5,338 bases of DNA from Candidatus Fermentibacterales bacterium (GTDB lineage Bacteria; Fermentibacterota; Fermentibacteria; Fermentibacterales; JAFGKQ01): contig JAFGKQ010000163.1 in the NCBI GenBank assembly GCA_016928495.1, forward strand, positions 1-5,338. Reading direction: 5' to 3'. How positions within the stretch are numbered: position 1 is the stretch's first letter; every line of letters begins with the position of its first letter. The translations under genes were made by a program, and so were the position numbers. Shown in pieces: positions 1-5,338 of the stretch. The notes beneath the pieces were generated by a model. It was not told where the DNA came from. It ran no database searches and saw nothing but the letters and a program-made list of their open reading frames with translations.

Positions 1-1773
1 CGGGACAAGGAGCACTCCGGAGAGGCCCTGTTCGTCGTGGCCTACGGCGTGCTCGACTACATCGAGCTGGGCGCCAGGCTCTCCTACCAGGTCAACTACT
101 ACGAGAGGGACATGCAGCAGCCCAGGGGTCTCTCCTGCGGCCGCTGGGACGGTGTGCACGGCCTGAGCGATGCGACCATCGGCTTCAAGGCCGGCTTCGC
201 CCCCATCAGTGACTCCGACCTGCTCTGGCTGGGTCTGCAGAACTGGTGGTCGTTCGCTCCCAGCACCAACGAGATCGTCCTCAGCGAGGACTACTGCGGG
301 CGCTGGTATCCCCCAACGCCCATGTGGGAGATGCGCAGGCCGAGGCTCTCGACCGGGCACACTTCCATAGGAGTCGGGGCACTCATATCGTTCGACTTCG
401 CCGAGGTGATGCCCTCGGCCCCCATGCGCTTCCACATGAACTGCGCCTACAACAGGTTCAAGCAGTCCTTCAGCATGTGGGACTTCCGCTCCAACTACGA
501 CTCCACGAGCTACAGCTCCGACGACAGCATCCACGTCAACATGGCCTTCCAGGAGAGCGCGCTCGACTTCGGGGCGGCTCTCGAGATGCCCACGCAGTTC
601 GCCATCATCTTCACCGAGTTCTCGATGAGGTACTTCCTCGATCGGGAGCAGGACAACATGGTGGGCTACTTCACCCCGGGCATCAGGTTCATCACCAAGG
701 CCGGGGCGATGATGGACGTCACCTTCGACCTGGGCATCACGGATTTCAATCCGGAGTACCACGATCTCGGCCATGAGCTCTACCAGTCCGGGCCGGTGAG
801 CATCGATGACAGGCTCGAGCGCTCGCCCCTGCCTCTGGGAGGCACCAACGACTGGTGCGTGGGCTTCAGCCTGGCTTTCTCGAGCGACCTGATCTCCGAG
901 AGGCCCGCCCCGACGACGGGCACGGTCTCCGGAGTTGTCACCGATGTCGAGACCGGCGAGCCCGTTCAGGGCACGGTCTCGTTCCCGGGCACGGCAGTGC
1001 CTCCAGTCGTCTCCGATCCTCAGACCGGCTACTACACGGTAGTCATACCCGAGGGCAGTGTGCCCTTCGCCGTGTCGGCAGAAGGCTACCTGCCAGCCTC
1101 GGCCACAGTTGTCATCCAGGGCGGCCAGTCGGTCGTCAAGGACTTCCAGCTCGAGCTCAAGCCTTCCGGCGGGGCGATAGTAGGTACCGTGACCGATGCG
1201 GAGACCGGAGACCCGGTGGTGGCCACCATCTCCTTCCCCGACATAACCGACGGTCCAAGCGTTACCACCAATGCCGAGGGCGTCTACAGCGTGGAGGTCC
1301 CGGCAGGCACCTGGACCATCAAGGTCGAGGCCGAGGACTACCTGCCGAAGAGCCAGCCGGTGGTGGTCGGCGAGGACCAGACAGTGGTCCAGAACTTCGA
1401 GCTCAGGCCCGCACTGGTCGAGGGTCAGGTGCTCAGGTTCAGCAACATCTACTTCGACGTGGGCAGCGCTCAGCTCAAGCCCGAGTCCTACGCGGTGCTC
1501 GACGGTATCGTCGAGGTCCTGCTGGCCAACCCTGATGCAAGGGTACAGATAGCCGGCCACACGGACTCCGACGGCAGTACCTCCTACAACCAGACTCTGA
1601 GCGAGCAGAGGGCTTCGTCGGTGTTCACCTACCTGGTCAACCACGGGGTGCCCGCGGCCCGTCTGACGACGATCGGGTTCGGTGAGAGCCAGCCGTTCGT
1701 GCCCAACACGAGCGCGGCCAACAAGGCGCAGAACCGCAGGATCGAGTTCACCGTTCTCTCGGTAGGACGCTAG
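1..1773 (+). CDS. OmpA-family outer-membrane protein, barrel plus two regulatory-like domains (5' partial)
   Basis: The frame is open from base 1 to TAG at 1771-1773, giving 590 residues. It aligns with the downstream paralogue from that protein's residue ~82, so about 80 N-terminal residues, including any signal peptide, lie upstream. The GTG at 37 falls inside the aligned region and is not a credible start. Codons ~8-297 hold amphipathic strands separated by aromatic, Asp-rich turns, as in an outer-membrane beta-barrel. Two carboxypeptidase-regulatory-like beta-sandwich domains follow (codons ~307-385 and ~391-470), each opening with a TGEPV/TGDPV turn. Codons ~474-590 form an OmpA C-terminal domain: NIYFD, GHTDSDG, NxxLSxxRA and a closing NRRIEF. 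Asp522 and Arg537 are 15 residues apart, matching the Asp/Arg pair that binds diaminopimelate in Acinetobacter OmpA. The likely role is anchoring the outer membrane to peptidoglycan. Whether the barrel also forms a pore or carries a partner cannot be told. The OmpA domain is near certain; the barrel is inferred from strand pattern. Confidence 0.9.
   Translation, partial: RDKEHSGEALFVVAYGVLDYIELGARLSYQVNYYERDMQQPRGLSCGRWDGVHGLSDATIGFKAGFAPISDSDLLWLGLQNWWSFAPSTNEIVLSEDYCGRWYPPTPMWEMRRPRLSTGHTSIGVGALISFDFAEVMPSAPMRFHMNCAYNRFKQSFSMWDFRSNYDSTSYSSDDSIHVNMAFQESALDFGAALEMPTQFAIIFTEFSMRYFLDREQDNMVGYFTPGIRFITKAGAMMDVTFDLGITDFNPEYHDLGHELYQSGPVSIDDRLERSPLPLGGTNDWCVGFSLAFSSDLISERPAPTTGTVSGVVTDVETGEPVQGTVSFPGTAVPPVVSDPQTGYYTVVIPEGSVPFAVSAEGYLPASATVVIQGGQSVVKDFQLELKPSGGAIVGTVTDAETGDPVVATISFPDITDGPSVTTNAEGVYSVEVPAGTWTIKVEAEDYLPKSQPVVVGEDQTVVQNFELRPALVEGQVLRFSNIYFDVGSAQLKPESYAVLDGIVEVLLANPDARVQIAGHTDSDGSTSYNQTLSEQRASSVFTYLVNHGVPAARLTTIGFGESQPFVPNTSAANKAQNRRIEFTVLSVGR
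919..1413 (+). repeat. Two tandem carboxypeptidase-regulatory-like domain repeats in the first OmpA-family gene
   Basis: Two consecutive units of about 80 codons begin near 919 and 1171. Both run G-x-V-x-D-x-ETG-[ED]-PV, then a SFPG or SFPD strand, a GYY or GVY strand, an EGYLP or EDYLP turn and an end like V-x-(D/N)F-x-L. They diverge at the DNA level, so this is an old protein-level duplication rather than a recent DNA repeat. Such domains are small beta-sandwiches, here likely periplasmic spacers between barrel and peptidoglycan-binding domain. Confidence 0.8.
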
Positions 1774-1782
1774 ACTCGATAG

Positions 1783-1827
1783 CGACGAGGCTGGAGGGGG
1801 CGGGTTCCCGCCCCCTCCTCTTCGTCG
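1783..1827 (+). terminator. Strong GC hairpin between the paralogues: Rho-independent-like terminator or intercistronic stabiliser
   Basis: A perfect 12-base inverted repeat, 1793-1804 against 1807-1818, is separated by TT, so in practice it forms an 11-bp stem with a 4-base loop. A further 6-bp outer stem (CGACGA 1783-1788 with TCGTCG 1822-1827) can form across a 4/3-base internal loop. It starts 10 bases after the upstream stop codon, typical of a terminator, but the downstream side (TCTTCGTC) has no U-tract. It could therefore be a GC-rich terminator, a partial terminator or an mRNA-stabilising hairpin between co-transcribed genes. The hairpin is certain; its function is inferred. Confidence 0.7.
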
Positions 1828-1840
1828 AGGGATCCGATTC

Positions 1841-1846
1841 GAGGTG
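1841..1846 (+). promoter_or_regulatory. Ribosome binding site of the second OmpA-family gene
   Basis: GAGGTG lies 5 bases before the ATG at 1852 and is a good Shine-Dalgarno match. The frame upstream has a stop at 1780-1782 and no other ATG, GTG or TTG before 1852, so this site fixes the start. It sits 14 bases after the outer stem of the preceding hairpin. Confidence 0.75.
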
Positions 1847-1851
1847 AGCGG

Positions 1852-3753
1852 ATGAGAGCAGCAACGGCCCTGAGGTGCCTCGGAGCGCTCCTGCTCCTGG
1901 CCTGCCAGGTCTCCTGGTCGCTCCCGTCGGTGTACGGGCTTCGCGGCCTCTACAGAGTGATCGATGCCAGGACCCCGCCTCCGGCCACCTACTCGATAGC
2001 GCTGATATCGAAGTACCAGTACGCCGGCGTCAGCGATACTGTGCGCCTTCGGCCTCCGGGGTACCCGGACGTCGACACCCTGCTGACCATCTACGATGCC
2101 GAGCACTACCTCGACGCCACTATCCTCGTGGACGTCGGCATCCTGGACTACCTGGAGATCGGGCTGACCGGAACCTACATCGCCAACGTCTACCAGTACG
2201 ACCAGGAGTCCCCCAGGGGCGACTTCGTCGGCTATCTCGACGGTTCGCACGGGTTCGCCGATGTGATGCTGAGCGGCAAGTACAGCCGGGCCATCAAGCC
2301 CTGGCTTACGGTCGGCGGAGCACTCTGGCTGGCCTTCCCGCCCGGGGAGAACTACGTAGACTGCGCGGCCGACTACGACGGCTACTGGTACAGCGGCCAG
2401 CCCAGGCTCCAGACCCGCCGCCCATTCCTGCACACGGACGGCTTCTCCTGGGGCCTCATGGGGCTGGGCACTGCTGTCCACGAACCGGTCGAGGGGCACA
2501 TGAACCTCGGCCTCAGCGGCTTCAGTCAGTCCTGGGAGGACCAGGTCATGGGAAGCGTCAGCGAGTCGGACATCGCCATCGACTTCGGGATAGGCGCGGC
2601 CCTCCCCTCCAGAAGCGCTCTGGTGTACCTCGAATACACAGCGAGGTTCTTCACGGGCCGGGGCGATCAGCCCGGCTACTCCCCGCCGAGCCGGCTTGCC
2701 GGAGGCCTGAGGATACATCAGGACAACGGCGCTTTTCTCGATTTCGCCGGCGTTGTGGGTCTTTGCGGGTCCTTCGACAGACGGGAGGCCGATCCCTGGG
2801 TCACCGGGATGCTGCCGGTTCCGGGAGGGCTGGACGGCGACTGGGGCGTGATCTGCGCCGTCGGCTACGACACGGCTCTCTTCGGAGCCTCCGGAACCGG
2901 GGGAAGCGGAGTCGTGTGCGGCACAATAACGGCATCGGAGACCGGTGAGCCCATTGCGGCCCGGGTCAGCTTCCCCGGGCATGAAGGGACCGGTGCAGAC
3001 TCGACTGCGGCCAACGGCTTCTTCAGCATTCCCATTGGCTCCGGACCGCTGGTCGTGCGAGTGGAGGCCGATGGCTACGTGCCCTACACCTCCACCGTGG
3101 TAGTCCCGGAAGGCGGGACCTGGGCAGTGGACTTCAGGCTCGAGAGGGCTGGACCGGCGCGCGGGATGGCGGCAGGGACGGTCACCTCCCTGTCCACCGG
3201 AGACCCCGTCAGGGCTCAGGTGAGCGTGTCGGGGCTCGCGGATGCAACGGCTTCCTCTTCCGGGAGTGACGGATCCTACAGGCTGGAGCTTCCGGAAGGC
3301 ACCTGGACGCTCCAGGTGGAGGCGCCAGGATTCCTGGGCGCAACCTCCGTGGTCCAGATCACGGCAGGGCAGACCTCCGTGGTTGACTTCGCGGTCAGGG
3401 AGGGCCTGACACAGGGCACGGTCCTCTCCTTCGCGAACATCTACTTCGATTCGGGCAGCGCGACCATCAAAACGGAGTCATACCCGGTGCTGGACGAGAT
3501 CGCAGACCTGCTGCGGCTCAATGCCAACGTGAGGGTCGAGATATCGGGGCACACCGACTCGGACGGCAGCGAATCCTACAACCGCACCCTGAGCGAGAAC
3601 AGAGCCGCCAGCGTTCGGGACTATCTGGCTCAGAAGGGAATAGCGGCCACGAGGATGACGACGGTGGGCATGGGAGAGTCCCGGCCCGTGTCAGGCAACG
3701 ACACCGCCGCCGGCAAGGCCCGGAACCGGAGGATCGAGTTCAGGGTTCTCTGA
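1852..3753 (+). CDS. OmpA-family outer-membrane protein, barrel plus two regulatory-like domains (complete)
   Basis: 633 residues, ATG to TGA, with GAGGTG 5 bases upstream. Residues 1-23 form a Sec signal peptide: Arg2 and Arg8, then a Leu/Ala core. Cleavage is plausible after SWS (residue 23); LLAC at 15-18 is an imperfect lipobox, so a lipoprotein is a less likely alternative. Residues ~47-345 show about 12 amphipathic segments consistent with a small outer-membrane barrel. Two carboxypeptidase-regulatory-like sandwiches occupy ~353-432 and ~438-515. Residues ~521-633 are an OmpA C-terminal domain with GHTDSDG (566-572), Asn577, LSENRA (580-585) and NRRIEF. Asp569 and Arg584 have the 15-residue spacing of the diaminopimelate-binding pair. 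The domain matches the upstream gene's at about 60% identity without gaps over 113 residues by hand count, whereas barrel loops differ. The likely role is an envelope anchor linking outer membrane and peptidoglycan. No substrate or partner can be read from the sequence. Confidence 0.92.
   Translation: MRAATALRCLGALLLLACQVSWSLPSVYGLRGLYRVIDARTPPPATYSIALISKYQYAGVSDTVRLRPPGYPDVDTLLTIYDAEHYLDATILVDVGILDYLEIGLTGTYIANVYQYDQESPRGDFVGYLDGSHGFADVMLSGKYSRAIKPWLTVGGALWLAFPPGENYVDCAADYDGYWYSGQPRLQTRRPFLHTDGFSWGLMGLGTAVHEPVEGHMNLGLSGFSQSWEDQVMGSVSESDIAIDFGIGAALPSRSALVYLEYTARFFTGRGDQPGYSPPSRLAGGLRIHQDNGAFLDFAGVVGLCGSFDRREADPWVTGMLPVPGGLDGDWGVICAVGYDTALFGASGTGGSGVVCGTITASETGEPIAARVSFPGHEGTGADSTAANGFFSIPIGSGPLVVRVEADGYVPYTSTVVVPEGGTWAVDFRLERAGPARGMAAGTVTSLSTGDPVRAQVSVSGLADATASSSGSDGSYRLELPEGTWTLQVEAPGFLGATSVVQITAGQTSVVDFAVREGLTQGTVLSFANIYFDSGSATIKTESYPVLDEIADLLRLNANVRVEISGHTDSDGSESYNRTLSENRAASVRDYLAQKGIAATRMTTVGMGESRPVSGNDTAAGKARNRRIEFRVL
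2908..3396 (+). repeat. Two tandem carboxypeptidase-regulatory-like domain repeats in the second OmpA-family gene
   Basis: Units of roughly 75-80 codons begin near 2908 and 3163. Each has a G-T-(I/V)-T-x-S/E-x-TG-[ED]-PV opening, an RVSFPG or QVSVSG strand, a VEADGY or VEAPGF turn and a VDF-x-(L/V) end. They correspond one to one with the pair in the upstream paralogue, so the domain duplication predates the gene duplication. Confidence 0.78.
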
Positions 3754-3800
3754 GGCACGGCTGACAGCTTGCAGGCCCTGGACGGCGTTGGGTCCCTCCA

Positions 3801-3838
3801 TTGACTTCCCTTGCCGGCGTTTGCAGGTACAGTATTAG
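3801..3838 (+). promoter_or_regulatory. Possible promoter of the C13 peptidase gene
   Basis: This is the most AT-rich stretch of the 168-bp gap. It holds TTGACT (3801-3806) and TTGCCG (3811-3816) as -35 candidates, and TACAGT (3828-3833) and TATTAG (3833-3838) as -10 candidates. TTGCCG with TATTAG gives a 16-base spacer with 4/6 matches each. The better -35, TTGACT, is 21 bases from TACAGT, too long for a standard sigma-70 promoter. Transcription starting just beyond would give a leader of about 75-80 bases. Confidence 0.35.
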
Positions 3839-3865
3839 TGATAGTTCGGGCAATGGTTCCTGGAA

Positions 3866-3886
3866 TGCGGCGTAGCCCCCGCCGTG
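3866..3886 (+). other. Small hairpin in the leader of the peptidase gene
   Basis: GCGGCG (3867-3872) can pair with CGCCGT (3880-3885), with a G-U at the base, around a 7-base loop TAGCCCC. A further T-G wobble is possible at 3866/3886. It lies 22 bases upstream of the Shine-Dalgarno and leaves it free. No known riboswitch or leader class is recognised and it may be chance in GC-rich DNA. Confidence 0.25.
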
Positions 3887-3908
3887 CAGTGGATGTTTAC
3901 TACATGTG

Positions 3909-3916
3909 AAGGAGGT
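3909..3916 (+). promoter_or_regulatory. Near-perfect Shine-Dalgarno that fixes a GTG start
   Basis: AAGGAGGT is an almost complete anti-16S complement, 5 bases before GTG at 3922. The same frame has a TGA at 3907-3909 that overlaps this site, so no earlier start is possible. The next in-frame ATG (3955) would remove most of the signal peptide. The GTG is therefore the start. Confidence 0.88.
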
Positions 3917-3921
3917 CTGAA

Positions 3922-5338
3922 GTGCGAGCTGCTGTTCTTCTGGTTTCCCTGCTGATGGTGCCCGCGGTGATAGCCTCGGTAGGCAGCCCGAGGGAGGCCG
4001 CCGACCTCGTCGTCACCGAGCTTCTCTCGGGGAGCTACGAGGGCAAGAGCGTCCTCTCGCTGCCCTCCGGGGTCACCGAGGGCCAGCTCGTGGACAGTTG
4101 GCATGTCCAGGTGGAGGCCCCGTTCGATGGTTTCCTCGTCCTTGTGGACGACATCGCCCTGGCGAACTGGGAGCACCCCTGCCGCTGGGTCTTCGTGAGC
4201 TTCGCCGGCGACATGGAGGTCGTCCGCATGCAGACGCCTCCCGTCGCACTTCCCCGGATGACAGTGGAGTACAGCGACCTTCCCGTTCCGGGCCAGGCCT
4301 CCGTGCAGAGCTTCCTCGAGTGGTTCGAGGCCAACCCGAGGGCAGGCAACGACCCGGCCCACACCTTTGCCTTGATCATCTCCGGCGGCGCAAGCCAGGG
4401 CAACAACCACATTCGCTACTACGGCGACGTCCAGTTCATCTTCACCACGCTGCAGGGTGATTACGGCTACACCGACGAGAACATCGTGGTATGCTTCGCC
4501 GACGGCACGAACCCCGCGCCGGACCAGTCGGGAGGGCTCAACTCGAATCCGGACCTGGACAACGACGGTGACACCGACTTCGACTACGACGCGACTCTCG
4601 CCGGAGTCACCAGCGGGTACAACGATATACTCGGCATGGTCAGCAATGACGATCACCTTCTGATCTTCACGACCGACCACGGCGGCAACGGCAAGCTGGG
4701 CTCCGATATCCCTCCCGAGGTCTACCTGAACCTCTGGAACTGGGAGCAGCTCAACGACGACGTGTTCGACGGCTGGCTCGACAACATCGATGCAGCCTCG
4801 ATACACGTCGTGATGGAGCAGTGCTACTCCGGCGGCTTCCTGGAGGAGACCGTTCCGACGACCGGCGGCCAGCCCAGGACCTTCTCCTCGGCGGCCAGCG
4901 GCTACCAGTCCTCCTGGGCCGGGGCCACCTACCCCGAGTACGATGAATGGGCCTACTGGTGGACCGGGGCCATGCACGGCTCCGTCCCTCCCGGCGGCTC
5001 GTACCCCGGCGGCCCGCTTCCGTACGACCCCGACGCCAACAACGACGGGTACGTCGACTACAAGGAGGCCTGGGACTGCGCCTACGACTGGGACTCCTGC
5101 TGCCCCGGCCAGGAGAACCCCCAGTGGGGTGACGATCCTGACAGCTGTGGATCGGACTACTACCTCGGCGGGCTCATACCTACGTCTACGGCCGACCAGG
5201 GCTACGTTGTCCCAGGGCCCTTCTCCGCGGGAGTAGAGGTCAACCCCTTCTCGGGTACCGCCTCGCTGCGCGTCAGCCTGGCCTCGGGCTCCAGAGTGGT
5301 CGTCAGCTTCTTCGATCTCACCGGCCGCATGGTGGACC
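3922..5338 (+). CDS. Secreted C13 (legumain-like) cysteine peptidase with calcium loops and sorting tail (3' partial)
   Basis: 472 codons from GTG, open at the window end. Residues 1-19 are a Sec signal peptide (Arg2, hydrophobic 5-17, VIAS). Residues ~22-103 precede the catalytic part and contain FDGFLVLVDD and NWEHPCRWVFV; this may be a prodomain. Residues ~147-310 match clan CD family C13: strand plus ISGG (148-156), NNHIRYYGD (161-169), NIVVCFADGT (187-196), catalytic His253 in IFTTDHGGNG, and catalytic Cys301 in VVMEQCYSGGF, each after a hydrophobic strand. A DxDxDG loop lies at 211-222 and a canonical EF-hand-type loop at 371-382, suggesting calcium binding. Residues 386-409 are Cys-rich. 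Residues ~439-472 (NPFSG, then FFDLTGRMV) resemble the start of a T9SS type A sorting or FlgD-Ig-like domain. Legumains cleave after Asn or Asp, but specificity here is unknown. The fold and dyad are confident; export by T9SS is inferred. Confidence 0.9.
   Translation, partial: MRAAVLLVSLLMVPAVIASVGSPREAADLVVTELLSGSYEGKSVLSLPSGVTEGQLVDSWHVQVEAPFDGFLVLVDDIALANWEHPCRWVFVSFAGDMEVVRMQTPPVALPRMTVEYSDLPVPGQASVQSFLEWFEANPRAGNDPAHTFALIISGGASQGNNHIRYYGDVQFIFTTLQGDYGYTDENIVVCFADGTNPAPDQSGGLNSNPDLDNDGDTDFDYDATLAGVTSGYNDILGMVSNDDHLLIFTTDHGGNGKLGSDIPPEVYLNLWNWEQLNDDVFDGWLDNIDAASIHVVMEQCYSGGFLEETVPTTGGQPRTFSSAASGYQSSWAGATYPEYDEWAYWWTGAMHGSVPPGGSYPGGPLPYDPDANNDGYVDYKEAWDCAYDWDSCCPGQENPQWGDDPDSCGSDYYLGGLIPTSTADQGYVVPGPFSAGVEVNPFSGTASLRVSLASGSRVVVSFFDLTGRMVD

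Noticed and set aside
37-39. GTG as the start of the first gene
   Set aside because: Codons 2-12 upstream already align with the paralogue (DxEH, then hydrophobic strand), there is no signal peptide after the GTG and no Shine-Dalgarno at a suitable distance before it.
246-1535. Plus-strand open frames at 246-776 and 855-1535 in another frame
   Set aside because: They overlap the first OmpA-family gene fully, give Arg/His/Gly-rich low-complexity proteins and have no domain match.
1875-2948. 357-codon open frame inside the second OmpA-family gene
   Set aside because: An Arg/Pro-rich shift-frame shadow of a gene whose own frame has a signal peptide and full domains.
3774-3794. Possible terminator after the second OmpA-family gene
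   Set aside because: GGCCC can pair with GGGTC, but only 5 bp with one G-U, an 11-base loop and no U-tract; too weak to annotate.
3893-3905. ATGT/ACAT mini-hairpin next to the Shine-Dalgarno
   Set aside because: Only 4 A/T-rich base pairs; not stable enough to support a regulatory claim.
3835-4977. 380-codon open frame on the minus strand
   Set aside because: It lies antisense to the peptidase gene, whose motifs, signal peptide and Shine-Dalgarno are clear. The minus-strand protein is Val/Gly/His-rich with no recognisable domain, as expected for a shadow in GC-rich DNA.
4943-5236. Thr/Pro-rich open frame near the end of the window
   Set aside because: It is a shifted reading of the peptidase gene's Cys- and Asp-rich C-terminal region; the low-complexity Thr/Pro pattern comes from GAC/TAC codons read out of frame.

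Overview
The window is GC-rich DNA, roughly two thirds G+C by eye, with strongly G/C-biased third codon positions. It appears to come from a Gram-negative (diderm) bacterium. Two genes encode proteins with an outer-membrane-barrel-like part fused to an OmpA-type peptidoglycan-binding domain. A third encodes an exported protease ending in what looks like the start of a type IX secretion (T9SS)/FlgD-Ig-like sorting domain. Together these suggest the FCB superphylum, more likely one of its GC-rich candidate phyla than a typical low-GC Bacteroidetes. That placement is inference from domain architecture, as no rRNA or marker gene is present.

Layout: all three genes are on the + strand and in the same reading frame. 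(1) 1-1773 is the 3' part of a barrel/double carboxypeptidase-regulatory-like/OmpA protein, with its first ~80 residues outside the window. (2) 1774-1851 is a 78-bp gap holding a strong GC hairpin and the ribosome binding site of the next gene. (3) 1852-3753 is a complete, diverged paralogue of the first gene with the same domain order. (4) 3754-3921 is a 168-bp leader with a weak promoter-like segment, a small hairpin and an almost perfect Shine-Dalgarno. (5) 3922-5338 is a GTG-initiated gene, open to the window end, for a secreted C13 (legumain-like, clan CD) cysteine peptidase. It has a visible His/Cys dyad, two calcium-loop motifs and a truncated C-terminal sorting domain.

How they may work together: the paralogues look like envelope proteins that link the outer membrane to peptidoglycan through periplasmic beta-sandwich spacers. 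The protease looks like cargo that crosses the inner membrane by Sec and is then exported or displayed at the surface. The regulatory-like plus OmpA pairing recalls the T9SS component PorE, so a link between the envelope pair and the protease is possible. However, the leader before the protease suggests separate transcription, so adjacency alone does not prove a shared system. No RNA genes, CRISPR array, mobile element or credible minus-strand gene was seen.
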